From contig NZ_RWGU01000051.1 in NCBI RefSeq assembly GCF_003944755.1, positions 248,001-312,000 of the forward strand: a stretch of 64,000 nt of DNA, in the 5' to 3' direction. Below are positions 40,962 to 52,325 of the stretch, one piece after another. This DNA comes from Rhodovulum robiginosum (GTDB lineage: Bacteria > Pseudomonadota > Alphaproteobacteria > Rhodobacterales > Rhodobacteraceae). Position 1 is the first letter of the stretch, and each line of letters opens with the position of its first letter. A program made the position numbers and the translations under genes. The notes under the pieces are model-generated. The model ran no database searches. It worked only from the letters and a program-made list of their open reading frames with translations, and was not told where the DNA came from.

Positions 40962-41866
40962 CAGCCGCGGCCCTTGGTGCGCGTCTTGCCGGGCGCGGCG
41001 GATTTCTCGATATGCTCGATGATCTGGTTCGCGATATCCTTGCCGGTGGCCTTTTCGATGCCCTCCAGGCCGGGCGAGGAATTCACCTCCATCACCACCG
41101 CGCCGTGGTTCGAGCGCAGCATATCCACGCCGCAGACGTTCAGGCCCATCGTCTTGGCCGCGCGCACGGCGGTCGAGCGTTCCTCGGGGGTGATCCGGGC
41201 CACGTTGGAATGGCCGCCCCGGTGCAGGTTCGAGCGGAACTCGCCCTCGGCGCCGGTGCGTTTCATCGCGGCCACCACCTTGCCGCCGATCACGAAGGCG
41301 CGGATGTCGCTGCCGCCGGCCTCCTTGATGAATTCCTGCACGAGGATGTTGATATTGGCGCCGCGGAACGCCTCGATCACCGAGCGGGCGGATCGGTCGG
41401 TATCGGCCAGCACCACGCCGATCCCTTGCGTGCCCTCCAAAAGCTTGATGACCAGCGGTGCGCCGCCGGCCACCTTGACCACCTCGTCGGTCTGCTTGGG
41501 GTCGTAGGCGAAGGTCGTCACCGGCAGCCCGATGCCGTCGCGCGCCAGAAGCTGCATGGAGCGCAGCTTGTCGCGCGACCGCCCGATGGCCACGCTTTCG
41601 TTGACGGGATAGACGCCCATCATCTCGAACTGGCGCAGCACGGCGAGGCCGTAGAAGGTGACCGAGGCGCCGATGCGCGGGATCACCGCGTCGAATTTCG
41701 GCAGTTTCTCGTCGTTGTAATAGATCTCGGGCCGGCGCGAGGCGATGTTCATGTAACAGCGCGTGGTGTTGATGATCTGCAATTCGTGGCCGCGCGCCTC
41801 GGCGGCCTCCTTGATGCGCTTGTGCGAATAGAGGTTGGGATTACGGGCCAGCATCGCGATTTTCAT
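40961..41866 (-). CDS. rimK: RimK-type ATP-grasp ligase (ribosomal protein S6--L-glutamate ligase)
   Basis: A 301-residue ATP-grasp ligase of standard RimK length. Seen: N-terminal [20 protein letters not shown], the family's [12 protein letters not shown], the nucleotide segment [34 protein letters not shown] and the metal-binding [16 protein letters not shown]-type end. ATG 41866 follows AAAAGGAG. It overlaps the RimB-like gene upstream by ATGA. RimK adds glutamates to the C-terminus of S6 and can make poly-glutamate; which it does here is not shown. Confidence 0.92.
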   Translation of the reverse strand: MKIAMLARNPNLYSHKRIKEAAEARGHELQIINTTRCYMNIASRRPEIYYNDEKLPKFDAVIPRIGASVTFYGLAVLRQFEMMGVYPVNESVAIGRSRDKLRSMQLLARDGIGLPVTTFAYDPKQTDEVVKVAGGAPLVIKLLEGTQGIGVVLADTDRSARSVIEAFRGANINILVQEFIKEAGGSDIRAFVIGGKVVAAMKRTGAEGEFRSNLHRGGHSNVARITPEERSTAVRAAKTMGLNVCGVDMLRSNHGAVVMEVNSSPGLEGIEKATGKDIANQIIEHIEKSAAPGKTRTKGRG

Positions 41867-42378
41867 GACGGGCTCCTTTTCGCTTTCGGGCGTTTGAGGG
41901 GTTTTGGCCGTGTAATCCACGACCGGCCGCTATCGACGAGCAGGCGGTGATAGCGGATGGCGGTGCGGCCGATGATGATCGGGAAGGCCATGTCGCCGCG
42001 ATTGGCGAGCGCCACCTCGATGAGGAAGTTCCGGTTGGCGATATGCAGATGGGTGCGGATGATGACACGCTCTTCGGGCACGCCGCTGGTGTTCTTGATG
42101 GCGCGCCGGTCATGCACCCTGGCGCGGCACAGGTCCGGCGCGACGTGGCCCAGATCGGGCGGGCGGAACTCGACCCATTGGGCGCCGCCGGCATCGTAAA
42201 AGCGCAGGTCGCCGGCGTGCAGCGCCGTGGTGCGCGCGCCGGTGTCGATCTTGGCCTTCACCCTGTCCAGCCCCAGGTCGGGCAGGTCGACGATCTCGCG
42301 CCAGCCGATCACCAGCGGCGGCGTCTTGGCCCGCTTGTGCGCTGTCTTCTTACCGGCTGCGGCGGTTTTTCGGTTCAT
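41863..42378 (-). CDS. RimK/LysX-associated ATP-dependent zinc protease, RimB-like (retropepsin-like fold)
   Basis: A 171-residue protein with a Lys-rich start and the retropepsin-like motif [15 protein letters not shown] containing the DTGA catalytic-type signature, then [22 protein letters not shown] near the end. Proteins of this family are encoded with RimK and, in pseudomonads, modulate RimK action on S6. ATG 42378 fits the family start. First gene of the three-gene minus-strand operon. Confidence 0.88.
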   Translation of the reverse strand: MNRKTAAAGKKTAHKRAKTPPLVIGWREIVDLPDLGLDRVKAKIDTGARTTALHAGDLRFYDAGGAQWVEFRPPDLGHVAPDLCRARVHDRRAIKNTSGVPEERVIIRTHLHIANRNFLIEVALANRGDMAFPIIIGRTAIRYHRLLVDSGRSWITRPKPLKRPKAKRSPS

Positions 42379-42474
42379 GGTCTCCGTCTCGTCGGTTTGT
42401 TGGCCCGAATGCGTCGGCGTGCGGTCCGCGCGCGCCCGGGCGGAAGGAGGTGTCAACGGCATGTCGCGGCCCGC

Positions 42475-42948
42475 TCAGGCCCGCCCACGGGTCAGACCCA
42501 TCGGCCGCGCCCGGTGGCGCAGCCCGGCCGTCTCTTCGGCGCTCAGCCGGGCGTCGCGCAGGATTTGCTGCATCGCCTCGGGCATCGGCGCGGCGCGGGG
42601 GGTGTCCTGCTGGCTGACATGCAGCTCCATATATTCCGACACCGCCGCCACGGTGCCGCGGCTGGTCATGGTCTGGTGCAGCAGGATGCGCTTTTCGTCG
42701 TGTTCCAGAACGCGGATTTCGACGCTCAGCGGGTCGCCCTCCTTCACTTCGGAGAGATAGAAGCAATGGTCCTCGATCAGGTAGAATGTGCAACCCGTCG
42801 CCTTGCGATACGCCGCGTCCATTCCCAGCGCGATCTCGAAGGATTCGACGGCATGGCTGAACACCAGCCCGTAATGGGCATCGCGCATATGGCCGTTATA
42901 GTCGATCCACTCCGCGGCGACGACGGTCTTGTAGACATGGGGTTTCAC
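42475..42948 (-). CDS. Hotdog-fold acyl-CoA thioesterase, betainyl-CoA-thioesterase-like
   Basis: A 157-residue hotdog thioesterase. The catalytic region near the start (WIDYNGHMRDAHYGLVFSHA) resembles the thioesterases of carnitine catabolism, which release glycine betaine from betainyl-CoA. The start is a GTG at 42948 with AAAGGTCGG upstream. No other carnitine gene is in the window, so the substrate is uncertain; a general 4-hydroxybenzoyl-CoA-type thioesterase is the alternative. It lies about 100 bp upstream of the RimB-like gene on the same strand. Confidence 0.8.
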   Translation of the reverse strand: MKPHVYKTVVAAEWIDYNGHMRDAHYGLVFSHAVESFEIALGMDAAYRKATGCTFYLIEDHCFYLSEVKEGDPLSVEIRVLEHDEKRILLHQTMTSRGTVAAVSEYMELHVSQQDTPRAAPMPEAMQQILRDARLSAEETAGLRHRARPMGLTRGRA

Positions 42949-43152
42949 GCGATCCGACCTTTCGTTTCGGCGTGTTGCGGGCGCGCCGATCATGGGGCCG
43001 CGCCGCGTGGATTGGCAAGGGCTGCCGCCGGGGCCGGGCACCCGAACCCGCACAGATTTTCGGCAAGCGGCGCGTGCTGCGCCCTTGAACCGGGCAGTCG
43101 GCCGTGGAAGGTCAGGTAAGACAGCGATTTCCCGTGCCCGCCATGAGGCCCC

Positions 43153-44022
43153 ATGAAAAAACGATGCGGTCTTGTGCAGGAGCGGGAGGCGGCGATCACT
43201 TATCAGGCTTTCTCGGCAGGAACGACCCAGCCGCGCGCGATGGGCCGGATCGCGGTCGCGGCCAAGGCCACGGCGCGGGGCAGCGTTCTGCAAGACCTGC
43301 ACCAGGCGGGCGCGATGAAGGCGCTGTTTCCGCGCCCGCGCGGGCCTGCGCTGGATGTCATTTCCATCAATTCCGCGGGCGGCATCACCGGGGGCGACCG
43401 GTTCCGGCTCGAGGCGCGGGCCGGTGCGGGGGCGCATCTGCGCGTCACCACCCAGGCGGCCGAGCGGGCCTATCGCGCCCAGCCGGGCGAGACCGGGCAG
43501 GTGCGCAACCTCGTGTCGGCCGGGCCCGGGGCGCGGGCCGAGTGGCTGCCGCAAGAGACGATCCTCTACGATGGTGCCGCGCTCGACCGGAGGCTCGACG
43601 TCGAGCTTGCCGGGGACGCCGCGTTCCTGATGGTCGAGCCGCTGGTCTTTGGCCGCCTGGCGATGGGCGAGGCGCTGACCGATGCCCGGTTCCGCGACCG
43701 TATCTCGATCCGCCGTGAGGGCGTGCCGGTTTACCGTGACGGGCTGGGCCTGACGGGAGATATCTGTGCCCATCTGGGGCGCCGGGGCGTGGCCGGGGGG
43801 GGCGTCGCCATGGCCAGCATGGTCTTGGCCGCGCCCGGCGCCGAGGCGCATCTGGCGCCCCTGCGGGCGCTGATGCCCCGGACCGGCGGCGTCAGCCTGA
43901 TCCGCCCCGACCTTCTGGTGTTGCGGCTGGTCGCCGCGGACGGCTACGCTTTGCGCAAGACGCTCGTGCCGGTGCTGACCCGGCTGACCGACAACGCCCT
44001 GCCCCGATCGTGGATGACGTGA
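43153..44022 (+). CDS. ureD: Urease accessory protein UreD
   Basis: A 289-residue UreD/UreH, the scaffold that binds apo-urease and with UreF and UreG delivers nickel. Family segments seen are [31 protein letters not shown], and [16 protein letters not shown] 43153 has AGG five bases upstream; ATG 43237 is a possible later start since family similarity begins near residue 30. First gene of the urease operon; the next gene begins two bases after its stop. Confidence 0.95.
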   Translation: MKKRCGLVQEREAAITYQAFSAGTTQPRAMGRIAVAAKATARGSVLQDLHQAGAMKALFPRPRGPALDVISINSAGGITGGDRFRLEARAGAGAHLRVTTQAAERAYRAQPGETGQVRNLVSAGPGARAEWLPQETILYDGAALDRRLDVELAGDAAFLMVEPLVFGRLAMGEALTDARFRDRISIRREGVPVYRDGLGLTGDICAHLGRRGVAGGGVAMASMVLAAPGAEAHLAPLRALMPRTGGVSLIRPDLLVLRLVAADGYALRKTLVPVLTRLTDNALPRSWMT

Positions 44023-44023
44023 G

Positions 44024-44326
44024 ATGCAACTGACCCCGAGAGAGAAAGACAAGCTGATGGTCGCCATGGCCGCGGAGGTGGCGCGCAAGCGGCTGGCCCG
44101 CGGCGTCAAGCTGAACCACCCCGAGGCGGTGGCGCTGATCACCGACGCGGTGGTCGAGGGCGCCCGCGACGGGCGCAGCGTGGCCGAGATGATGCAGGCC
44201 GGCGCCGCGGTGGTGACCCGCGATCAATGCATGGAGGGCGTGCCCGAGATGATCCACGAGGTTCAGGTCGAGGCGACCTTTCCCGATGGCACCAAGCTGG
44301 TGACCGTCCACAATCCCATTCGTTGA
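44024..44326 (+). CDS. ureA: Urease gamma subunit
   Basis: A 100-residue UreA of exact family length, starting [20 protein letters not shown] and containing NHPEAVALI and the [20 protein letters not shown] region. It forms the (UreABC) enzyme hydrolysing urea to ammonia and carbamate. Between it and ureB lies a 54-codon reading frame, an insertion not seen in the textbook ureABC order. Confidence 0.98.
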   Translation: MQLTPREKDKLMVAMAAEVARKRLARGVKLNHPEAVALITDAVVEGARDGRSVAEMMQAGAAVVTRDQCMEGVPEMIHEVQVEATFPDGTKLVTVHNPIR

Positions 44327-44337
44327 GGAGACCAGGT

Positions 44338-44502
44338 ATGAAAGCACTTCCCCTTCTCGCCGCGATGCTGGCCGCGGCGCCGGCCAGCGCCCATGACGGC
44401 CTTTACCCGCACGTGCACGAGTTGAACGCCGGCACGCTGGGCCTGGCCGCGCTGCTGGTGGCCGGCGGGGTGATCGCGTTCCGGTTCGGGCGGCGCACAT
44501 GA
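44338..44502 (+). CDS. Small membrane/secreted protein encoded between ureA and ureB
   Basis: A 54-residue peptide: signal-like start ([18 protein letters not shown]), then [14 protein letters not shown] with three His, one membrane segment ([15 protein letters not shown]) and a basic tail (RFGRRT). GAGGAGACCAGGT precedes the ATG, and the stop overlaps the ureB ATG, so translation looks genuine. It may be an outward-facing metal-binding membrane peptide tied to nickel handling (inference). I do not recognise a named family. Confidence 0.75.
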   Translation: MKALPLLAAMLAAAPASAHDGLYPHVHELNAGTLGLAALLVAGGVIAFRFGRRT

Positions 44503-44803
44503 TCCCCGGAGAGCTCTTCGCCGCCGAGGGCACGCTGACGCTGAACGCCGACCGTGCGCCGATCACGCTGATGGTGGCGAATACCGGCGACCGGCCGGTG
44601 CAGGTCGGCAGCCATTACCATTTCGCCGAGTCCAATTCCGCGCTCGACTTCGACCGCGCCGCGGCGCGCGGGATGCGCCTGGATATCGCCGCGGGCACCG
44701 CGGTGCGGTTCGAGCCGGGGCAGCGGCGCGAGGTGCAGCTGATCCCGATCGCGGGCGCGCGGCGCGTCTATGGCTTCAACCAGCAGGTGATGGGGGAGCT
44801 TTG

Positions 44804-44804
<1 letters not shown>
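44499..44804 (+). CDS. ureB: Urease beta subunit
   Basis: A 101-residue UreB starting [19 protein letters not shown] with the family motifs [19 protein letters not shown] and [19 protein letters not shown] 44499 overlaps the stop of the 54-aa gene by four bases; its TGA overlaps the ureC ATG. Structural subunit of the urease trimer. Confidence 0.98.
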
Positions 44805-46513
<1,709 letters not shown>

Positions 46514-46540
46514 GCGAAAGGGTGCGGATATGCGGAAATC

Positions 46541-46555
46541 TGCTGCAATGCAGCA
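46541..46555. promoter_or_regulatory. Palindrome TGCTGCA-A-TGCAGCA, matches CTGC-N3-GCAG (PhaR-type) consensus
   Basis: A perfect 15-bp palindrome lies between ureC and the DUF1127 gene, about 105 bp before the latter's ATG. CTGC-N3-GCAG is the site described for the polyhydroxybutyrate-responsive repressor PhaR in Paracoccus. A similar 15-mer with 12 of 15 identical bases lies upstream of galU. It may be a separate regulated promoter inside the operon. Confidence 0.45.
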
Positions 46556-46659
46556 TTCGCAGGACGGGCATGCCTTAACGGGCGTGGTCGGCGGCTGTCG
46601 GCAGGCCTATCCTGCATTTCATGGGAGGAAACCACCTCTAGATCGAGACGAGGTTTCCT

Positions 46660-46887
46660 ATGGCAACGCCGAGTATCACCTTCAAGTTCAGCCCGCCGGG
46701 CATGTCCCAGCGCATCGACGCCTTCTTTGCAGGGCTGGGGCAGGGCGTGAACGCCTATGTTCTCAGCCGGTCGCGGATGCGCGAGATCCAGCGGTTGAAC
46801 AGCTATTCCGACGCGCAGCTTTCGCAGCTGGGCATCACCCGCGAAGACATTCCGCGCTACGTTTTCCGCGATCTGTTCAACCTGTAG
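46660..46887 (+). CDS. DUF1127 domain-containing small protein
   Basis: A 75-residue protein whose C-terminal 40 residues form the Arg-rich DUF1127 motif (SRMREIQRLNSYSDAQLSQLGITREDIPRYVF). The ATG follows GACGAGG. Such small proteins are common in alphaproteobacteria, where some bind RNA or affect carbon, phosphate and stress responses. Finding one inside a urease operon is unusual; it may be driven from its own promoter near the CTGC-N3-GCAG palindrome. Confidence 0.88.
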   Translation: MATPSITFKFSPPGMSQRIDAFFAGLGQGVNAYVLSRSRMREIQRLNSYSDAQLSQLGITREDIPRYVFRDLFNL

Positions 46888-46909
46888 CCAGCGCGGCCGG
46901 AGGCGCGGC

Positions 46910-47389
46910 ATGACCGGCGCCCTTCCCGTCGCGCAAGACGTGGCCCCGCCGGGCGGCGCGGACGATACCGTGACGCTGAGCTATGACGACCGGTTCCTGC
47001 GGCGCAAGCGGCTGGTCAGCGATGGCGGGCTGGCCTTCGTCGTCGACCTGGCCAAGACGACCTCGGTCGAGGCGGGCGAGTGTTTCGTGCTGGCCGACGG
47101 GCGCAAGGTGGCCGTGGCCGCGGCGGACGAGAATTTGCTGGAGGTCCGCGGCGACCTTCCCCGGCTCGCCTGGCATGTCGGCAACCGCCACACACCCTGC
47201 CAGATCGAGGCCGACCGGCTGTTGATCCAGCGCGACCACGTGATCCGCGACATGCTGAACCGGCTGGGCGCCGAGGTGGCCGAGATCGTGGCGCCCTTCT
47301 CGCCCGAGGGCGGGGCCTACGGGCATGGCCGGACCCATGCGCATGAACATGGGCACACCACCCATCACGGCCACTCCCATGACCACTGA
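46910..47389 (+). CDS. ureE: Urease accessory protein UreE, His-rich C-terminus
   Basis: A 159-residue nickel chaperone: an N-terminal peptide-binding domain, then the nickel domain with LPRLAWHVGNRHTPCQIE and QRDHVIRDMLNRLGA. The tail [20 protein letters not shown] holds many His that store nickel. It loads nickel for UreG/UreDF. Its 3' end overlaps ureF by 11 bp. Confidence 0.96.
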   Translation: MTGALPVAQDVAPPGGADDTVTLSYDDRFLRRKRLVSDGGLAFVVDLAKTTSVEAGECFVLADGRKVAVAAADENLLEVRGDLPRLAWHVGNRHTPCQIEADRLLIQRDHVIRDMLNRLGAEVAEIVAPFSPEGGAYGHGRTHAHEHGHTTHHGHSHDH

Positions 47390-48029
47390 CGCCGAGGTTC
47401 TGCTGCTGGCGCAATGGCTGTCGCCCGCATTTCCGGTGGGGTCCTTCACCTACAGCCACGGGCTGGAATGGGCGGTCGAGGCGGGCGACGTGCGCGATGC
47501 GGCCACGCTGCGGGGCTGGCTGGGCGATGTGCTGGCCCACGGCGCCGGGCGCTGCGATGCGATCCTGCTGGCCGCCGCCTACCGGGCCGAAAGCGCCGAG
47601 GAGGTGGCCGGGATCGATGCCGAGGCGCGCGCCTTTGCCCCTTCGGCCGAGCGCCTGCTGGAGGCCGAGGCCCAAGGCCGCGCCTTTGCCGAGACGCTGG
47701 GCGCGGTCTGGCCGGGGGCTGCGTTGCCCGCGCTGACCTATCCGGTGGCGCTGGGCCGCGCGGCGCGGGTCGAGGGGCTGCCCATGGTGCTGACCGCGCG
47801 GATGTACCTGCATGCGTTTACGTCCAACCTCGTCTCGGCGGGCATCCGGCTGATCCCGATCGGGCAAACCGAGGGGCAACAGACGCTGTCGGCGCTGACG
47901 CCCTTGTGCCTGCGGCTGGCCGAAGAGGCGGCCGAGGCCGGGCTGGACGATCTGGAAAGCTCGGTCTTTCTTGCCGATATCGCGTCGATGAAACACGAAA
48001 CCCAGTATTCGAGGCTGTTCCGCTCATGA
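47379..48029 (+). CDS. ureF: Urease accessory protein UreF
   Basis: A 216-residue all-helical UreF; family segments [21 protein letters not shown] near the start, [17 protein letters not shown] and the C-terminal [18 protein letters not shown] are clear. ATG 47379 is preferred since earlier Met codons lie within the UreE His-rich tail. It acts with UreD as the GTPase-regulating platform for UreG; its stop overlaps the ureG ATG (ATGA). Confidence 0.96.
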   Translation: MTTDAEVLLLAQWLSPAFPVGSFTYSHGLEWAVEAGDVRDAATLRGWLGDVLAHGAGRCDAILLAAAYRAESAEEVAGIDAEARAFAPSAERLLEAEAQGRAFAETLGAVWPGAALPALTYPVALGRAARVEGLPMVLTARMYLHAFTSNLVSAGIRLIPIGQTEGQQTLSALTPLCLRLAEEAAEAGLDDLESSVFLADIASMKHETQYSRLFRS

Positions 48030-48649
48030 CTTCCCCCAACGGCCCCCTTCGCGTGGGCATCGGCGGCCCGGTGGGCGCCGGCAAGACGACGCTGACCGCC
48101 CAGCTTGCCCGCACCCTCGCGCCCCGCTTTTCGCTCGCCGTGGTGACGAACGACATCTACACGCAAGAGGATGCCGAGGCGCTGACGCGGATGCAGGTGC
48201 TGCCCTCGGACCGCATCAAGGGTGTCGAGACCGGCGGCTGCCCCCACACCGCGATCCGGGAGGATGCCTCGATCAACCTCGCCGCCATCGCAGAGCTGAC
48301 GGCGGCCATCCCCGACCTCGAGCTGGTGCTGATCGAGTCGGGCGGCGACAACCTGTCGGCGACGTTCAGCCCGGAACTGGCCGATATCACGCTCTACGTC
48401 ATCGACGTGGCCGCGGGTGAGGAAATCCCCCGCAAGGGGGGGCCGGCGATCACCAGGTCGGACCTGCTGATCATCAACAAGACCGACCTGGCGCCCTATG
48501 TCGGCGCCGATCTGTCGGTGATGGAGCGCGACGCCACGCGGATGCGCGGCGGGCGGCCCTTCCTCTTCGCCTCGCTTCGCAACGGCGAGGGCGTGGCAGA
48601 GATCGCCGCCCAACTGTGCGAGTTGGGCGGGCTGGTCGAGCGCGCCTAG
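48026..48649 (+). CDS. ureG: Urease accessory GTPase UreG
   Basis: A 207-residue SIMIBI-class GTPase. P-loop [13 protein letters not shown] near residue 12, the nickel-binding CPH in [33 protein letters not shown] and the guanine motif NKTD ([12 protein letters not shown]). It drives GTP-dependent nickel insertion. Its TAG overlaps the stop of the convergent gghA gene in the shared CTAG, leaving no room for a separate terminator. Confidence 0.98.
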   Translation: MTSPNGPLRVGIGGPVGAGKTTLTAQLARTLAPRFSLAVVTNDIYTQEDAEALTRMQVLPSDRIKGVETGGCPHTAIREDASINLAAIAELTAAIPDLELVLIESGGDNLSATFSPELADITLYVIDVAAGEEIPRKGGPAITRSDLLIINKTDLAPYVGADLSVMERDATRMRGGRPFLFASLRNGEGVAEIAAQLCELGGLVERA

Positions 48650-51024
48650 CCGACGGGCAGGTCGCGGGTAAATGTCAGCGCCATGGAATCGCGCAGCGTG
48701 ATCGGCCCGCCGTTGTAATCGCCGCCGATCCCCGGCGTGCGCAGCGCCAGCCGCCAGCCGAACCCGTCGAGCCCCGCAATCGGCAGGGTGAGGGGGTCGA
48801 CCTCGTCGGTCGGGCCGCCCTCCATATGCGCGATGGTGAAACTCTGCCCGCCCTCGGGCGCATTGCGCAGCGCGGTGAACAGGGTGCGCCCGCCCAGGGG
48901 GCGGATGTAGTCGAAATGATCGCTCGGCCCGAAGTTTCCGCGCAGCCACGGGTTGGCCCGGCGGAACCGGCGCAGCGCCAGCATGAAATCGGTCTGCGCG
49001 GGGTCGAGCGCGCTGATCGAGTTGGCGACATTGCAATAGGCGTGCATGTCGTCCATCCAGGCCCGTGCGATCTGTTTCAGGACCGGCACGGTAAAGCGCG
49101 GGGGGCCGGCCAGCGGCGGCTCGACCGCGTTCAGCAGCGTGGCGATGGTGTCGAGATCGTAATCGGTCACCTCGACCAGCGCCGGCAGGAACTCGAAGAA
49201 CCGGGCGAGGTCTTCGCGCGTGTCAAAGCCCAGCTCTTTCAGCCGGGTGAAATGTCCGGGCACCGAATAGCTGTATTCGTCGACCTGCCATTTCAGGCTG
49301 ATCGCCTCTTCGGCCACGACCTTGACCCCGTAAGAGTCATCCTGGTTGCGGACAAAGCCCCAGCTGGCCCGCGACGTGGCGTTTAGGAAATCCATCGGCA
49401 CGCCGGGGAACACGGCGTAGGTCAGCATCGACACCGCGGGGTTGTCATAGGCCTTGTCCAACAGCTCCATCCGCGTCTCGCCGAGGCGCGTGTTGATGTT
49501 GAGCTTGGGGTTGACCTGGGTGCCGCGTCTGAGCGTGTCATGGTTGGCGGTGCCCGAGATCCAGTTTTCGCCCATCTCCAGCATTTCGCGGATGCGCCAG
49601 AACTTGGACAGCCAGAAGGTGTAGAGAAACGGCGTGTTGTGGGCAAAGGTCAGCGGCCCCCACTGGAACACGTCGTCGTCGCGCTGGGCCTCGATCACCG
49701 CGCGGTAGCTCGAGCTCAGTTCCCAATCCTCGTCGGGCCAGGGACGGCCATCCTCGAAGATCATCCAGGGGCGGTAGCGCGTCCCGGCGACCTGCTGTTC
49801 CACGTCGGCCATTTCCTGAAGGTAGTCGTCGTCATGGCGCAGATGCTGCAGGGACGGATCCCACCACTTGAAATCCTGCGCGCCGTCGATGCGCACGCCG
49901 TCGGCGCCGAAGTCGACCTTGCGCCGCTGCATCTCTAGCAGGATCGCCCGCACCGCGGGATTTCGATAATCGAGGTTCTGGCCGTACATGTTCGGCCCGG
50001 CGAAGAAATGCGGGTTGAGCGCTTCGAGCCCCTGATTGTCGGAATGCCCGAAGACCACGTCGAAGATCAGCATCTTGGGCTTGCCGGGGAAGGTGTGCAG
50101 CACCGCGGCGAGATCGACCAACTCGTCCGGGCGACCGGTCTCGGTCAGCACGGGGTTCACCGTGGCCATGCCCGAGATCACCACGTCGTAGCCCCAATTG
50201 GTGGTGTCGGGACGGGTCAGCGTGATGTCGACCTCGCCCTCCGAGACCGGGTTTTCCTGCCAGAAGGCGGGGCCGGTCTCGTAAACCGTCGTGGGCTCGA
50301 CCGGCAAGAGCTGCACCGCGTCGTAGCCCAGAAACAGCGCGTCGGCGGGTTCCAGTCTCAGTCCGTGCTCGACGCGTTCGGCCAGGCGGTGGTACTGGCG
50401 GGTGAGGCTGGCCAGCGTGCCGCCGGCGGTGGCGGTTGGCACATGGATTTGCAGGATGTTGGTGGGCGGGCCGAACTTGTGCGGCGCCGCGCCGGCGAAG
50501 GCGCGGAAATAGTCGGCGTCGGACCGGGCGGCCTGCATCGCGTCGACGTCGTAGATCTCGGCCGGGGCGAAGGCGCCGAAGGGCAGCGACATCGCCAGCG
50601 GGTCGAAGATGCGGTGCCAGGCGCCGTGGCCGTCGCGCCAGGCCAGTGCGTAGAAATCGCCCAGCCGGTCGCGCCTGCCCGCGCCGAGCCCCGCGACCGC
50701 GGCGAAGGTGAACCCCTCGTAGCGGGCGACGGGCAGATACACTTTCTCGAACCGCTGCTCCTGGTGGGAAATCGTAAGGTCCAGCGCGCCCGTCGGGGCC
50801 AGCACCTCGAGAAACACGTCGCCCTCGGGCACGCGCTGATCCTGCAATTCCGGCGTCCAGAAGCCGAAGGTCACGTGGTCTTCGGCCACCTGTGCACCCA
50901 GCCGGCGGGCGATGGCGCGGCTGGCCTCGAACTGACTGGAGGCGGTGGTGTGGATTTCGGCGCACCAGTCGGCGAGGGCCTGCGCCTTGTCGTCGCGCGG
51001 GATGGCGCGGTCTGTCAGGGACAT
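48646..51024 (-). CDS. gghA: Glucosylglycerol hydrolase (GghA, GH13-like)
   Basis: A 792-residue cytosolic glycosidase resembling cyanobacterial GghA, which splits glucosylglycerol when salt stress ends. GH13-type active-site regions are visible: [11 protein letters not shown] (region I), [13 protein letters not shown] (nucleophile Asp), [14 protein letters not shown] (acid/base Glu) and [11 protein letters not shown] (region IV). No signal peptide. ATG 51024 follows AAGGAATCGA. The neighbouring GgpS, GpsA and HAD genes support the substrate; sequence alone would also fit other GH13-like enzymes. Confidence 0.85.
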   Translation of the reverse strand: MSLTDRAIPRDDKAQALADWCAEIHTTASSQFEASRAIARRLGAQVAEDHVTFGFWTPELQDQRVPEGDVFLEVLAPTGALDLTISHQEQRFEKVYLPVARYEGFTFAAVAGLGAGRRDRLGDFYALAWRDGHGAWHRIFDPLAMSLPFGAFAPAEIYDVDAMQAARSDADYFRAFAGAAPHKFGPPTNILQIHVPTATAGGTLASLTRQYHRLAERVEHGLRLEPADALFLGYDAVQLLPVEPTTVYETGPAFWQENPVSEGEVDITLTRPDTTNWGYDVVISGMATVNPVLTETGRPDELVDLAAVLHTFPGKPKMLIFDVVFGHSDNQGLEALNPHFFAGPNMYGQNLDYRNPAVRAILLEMQRRKVDFGADGVRIDGAQDFKWWDPSLQHLRHDDDYLQEMADVEQQVAGTRYRPWMIFEDGRPWPDEDWELSSSYRAVIEAQRDDDVFQWGPLTFAHNTPFLYTFWLSKFWRIREMLEMGENWISGTANHDTLRRGTQVNPKLNINTRLGETRMELLDKAYDNPAVSMLTYAVFPGVPMDFLNATSRASWGFVRNQDDSYGVKVVAEEAISLKWQVDEYSYSVPGHFTRLKELGFDTREDLARFFEFLPALVEVTDYDLDTIATLLNAVEPPLAGPPRFTVPVLKQIARAWMDDMHAYCNVANSISALDPAQTDFMLALRRFRRANPWLRGNFGPSDHFDYIRPLGGRTLFTALRNAPEGGQSFTIAHMEGGPTDEVDPLTLPIAGLDGFGWRLALRTPGIGGDYNGGPITLRDSMALTFTRDLPVG

Positions 51025-51109
51025 TCGATTCCTTGTCTTGAACGAGATGACCGGCCAGCGTCGCATGGTGCGCGCCGACCGGTCGGGAAGGGCTGGACGA
51101 CGGGCGCCT

Positions 51110-52006
51110 TTATTCGGCGGCCATCGCCGTGGCGGGTGTGGCGAACTCGGTCAGCACCTGGCGATAGCTCGGGTGCTGGGCGGCCAGCGACAGCGTGGCG
51201 CGCAGCATACCCTCTTTCGAGCCGCAATCGAAGCGCTCGCCCGAGAAGGCGAAACCGGCCAGGCCCAGCGGCCCGGCGTCTCGTGCGATCGCGTCGGTAA
51301 GCTGGATCTCGTCATTGGCGCCGGGGGGCTGGCTGGCCAGCGTGTCAAAGATCGCCCCGTCGAGGATATAGCGGCCGACCACGGCCTTGAGCGACGGCGC
51401 GTCCTCGGCGGCGGGCTTTTCGACCATGCCGCTGGCATGGACCAGCCGGCCGTCATGCCGTTTCGGCACCAGCACACCATAGCGCGACACGGTCTCGCGG
51501 GTGACGTCCATGGTGGCCACCATGTGCCCCGCGTCGCAGGCCTGGTAGGCGGCGATCATCTCGCTGAGGCAGCCGGGGCCGGACAGGATCAGGTCGTCGG
51601 GCAGCAGCACCGCCACGGGCCCGGGCAGCACATGCGGCCGCGCGCAGAGCACCGCGTGACCGAGGCCAAGCGGTTCGTGCTGCATGACGAATTCCACCTC
51701 GTGCTCATCCTCGTCGAGCGCCGCGGCGTGAAGCTCGCGGGCGATATGGCTCTTGCCGCGGGCGTGCAGCGTCTCGATCAGGTCGTGATCGGCGCGGACA
51801 TGGCGTTCGATGGCCGATTTCGACGGGTGGCTGACGAAGACCATCCGCTCGACCCCGGCATCGCGCGCCTCGTCGATGGCGTACTGGATGAGCGGCGTGT
51901 CGATGACCGGCAACAGCTCTTTCGGGGTGGCCTTGGTGGCGGGCAGAAAACGGGTGCCCAGCCCGGCGACCGGAAAGATGGCGGTTCTGACGGTGGCAGA
52001 GGTCAT
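51110..52006 (-). CDS. galU: UTP--glucose-1-phosphate uridylyltransferase
   Basis: A 298-residue nucleotidyltransferase with FPVAGLGTRFLPATKATPKELLPV, where the GLGTRFLP loop and catalytic Lys are typical of GalU, then HEPLGLGHAVLCA, VLLPDDLIL and GYILDGAIF-type segments. It makes UDP-glucose. ATG 52006 has AAGGAG 12 bases upstream. It lies 85 bp upstream of gghA on the same strand. Known GgpS enzymes use ADP-glucose, so its presence here is a hint that this pathway may use UDP-glucose, or that it serves another polymer. Confidence 0.93.
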   Translation of the reverse strand: MTSATVRTAIFPVAGLGTRFLPATKATPKELLPVIDTPLIQYAIDEARDAGVERMVFVSHPSKSAIERHVRADHDLIETLHARGKSHIARELHAAALDEDEHEVEFVMQHEPLGLGHAVLCARPHVLPGPVAVLLPDDLILSGPGCLSEMIAAYQACDAGHMVATMDVTRETVSRYGVLVPKRHDGRLVHASGMVEKPAAEDAPSLKAVVGRYILDGAIFDTLASQPPGANDEIQLTDAIARDAGPLGLAGFAFSGERFDCGSKEGMLRATLSLAAQHPSYRQVLTEFATPATAMAAE

Positions 52007-52054
52007 GCGGATCCTACTCCTTAAACTGGTGCAGCACGTAGCTGTCGAGAAGAT

Positions 52055-52069
52055 TGCTGCGGTGCAGTA
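52055..52069. promoter_or_regulatory. TGCTGCGGTGCAGTA, near-palindrome matching CTGC-N3-GCAG
   Basis: It lies about 50 bp before the galU ATG and is identical in 12 of 15 bases to the perfect palindrome at 46541-46555. It could be a PhaR-like or other dimeric regulator site, linking galU to carbon-storage state. Confidence 0.4.
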
Positions 52070-52325
52070 AACTTCGTTATGTGAATATATTTTAGGGACT
52101 TGGCCCGCCAAATCAATTCGGTCGGCGAAAACCGGCGGGTCGGGCGAGGCCGGTGTCGACCGATCGGGGAGCGGCGGCCTGTTGCGCGCACCTAGCAGCC
52201 AGAACCACTATAAATATTTGTAAATCATTATAAAAAGCCGCAAGTCGCCGCGCCGGGCCTGACTGTCGCGATTCAGCGATAGCGGTGTCGACAACCAAAT
52301 CCTCGCTTTTCTGGGCCTTGAGGGG

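Noticed and set aside
43012-43027. TGGCAAGGGCTGCC as a sigma-54 promoter for the urease operon
   Set aside because: The GG and GC elements are 8 rather than 10 bases apart, so the spacing rule fails.
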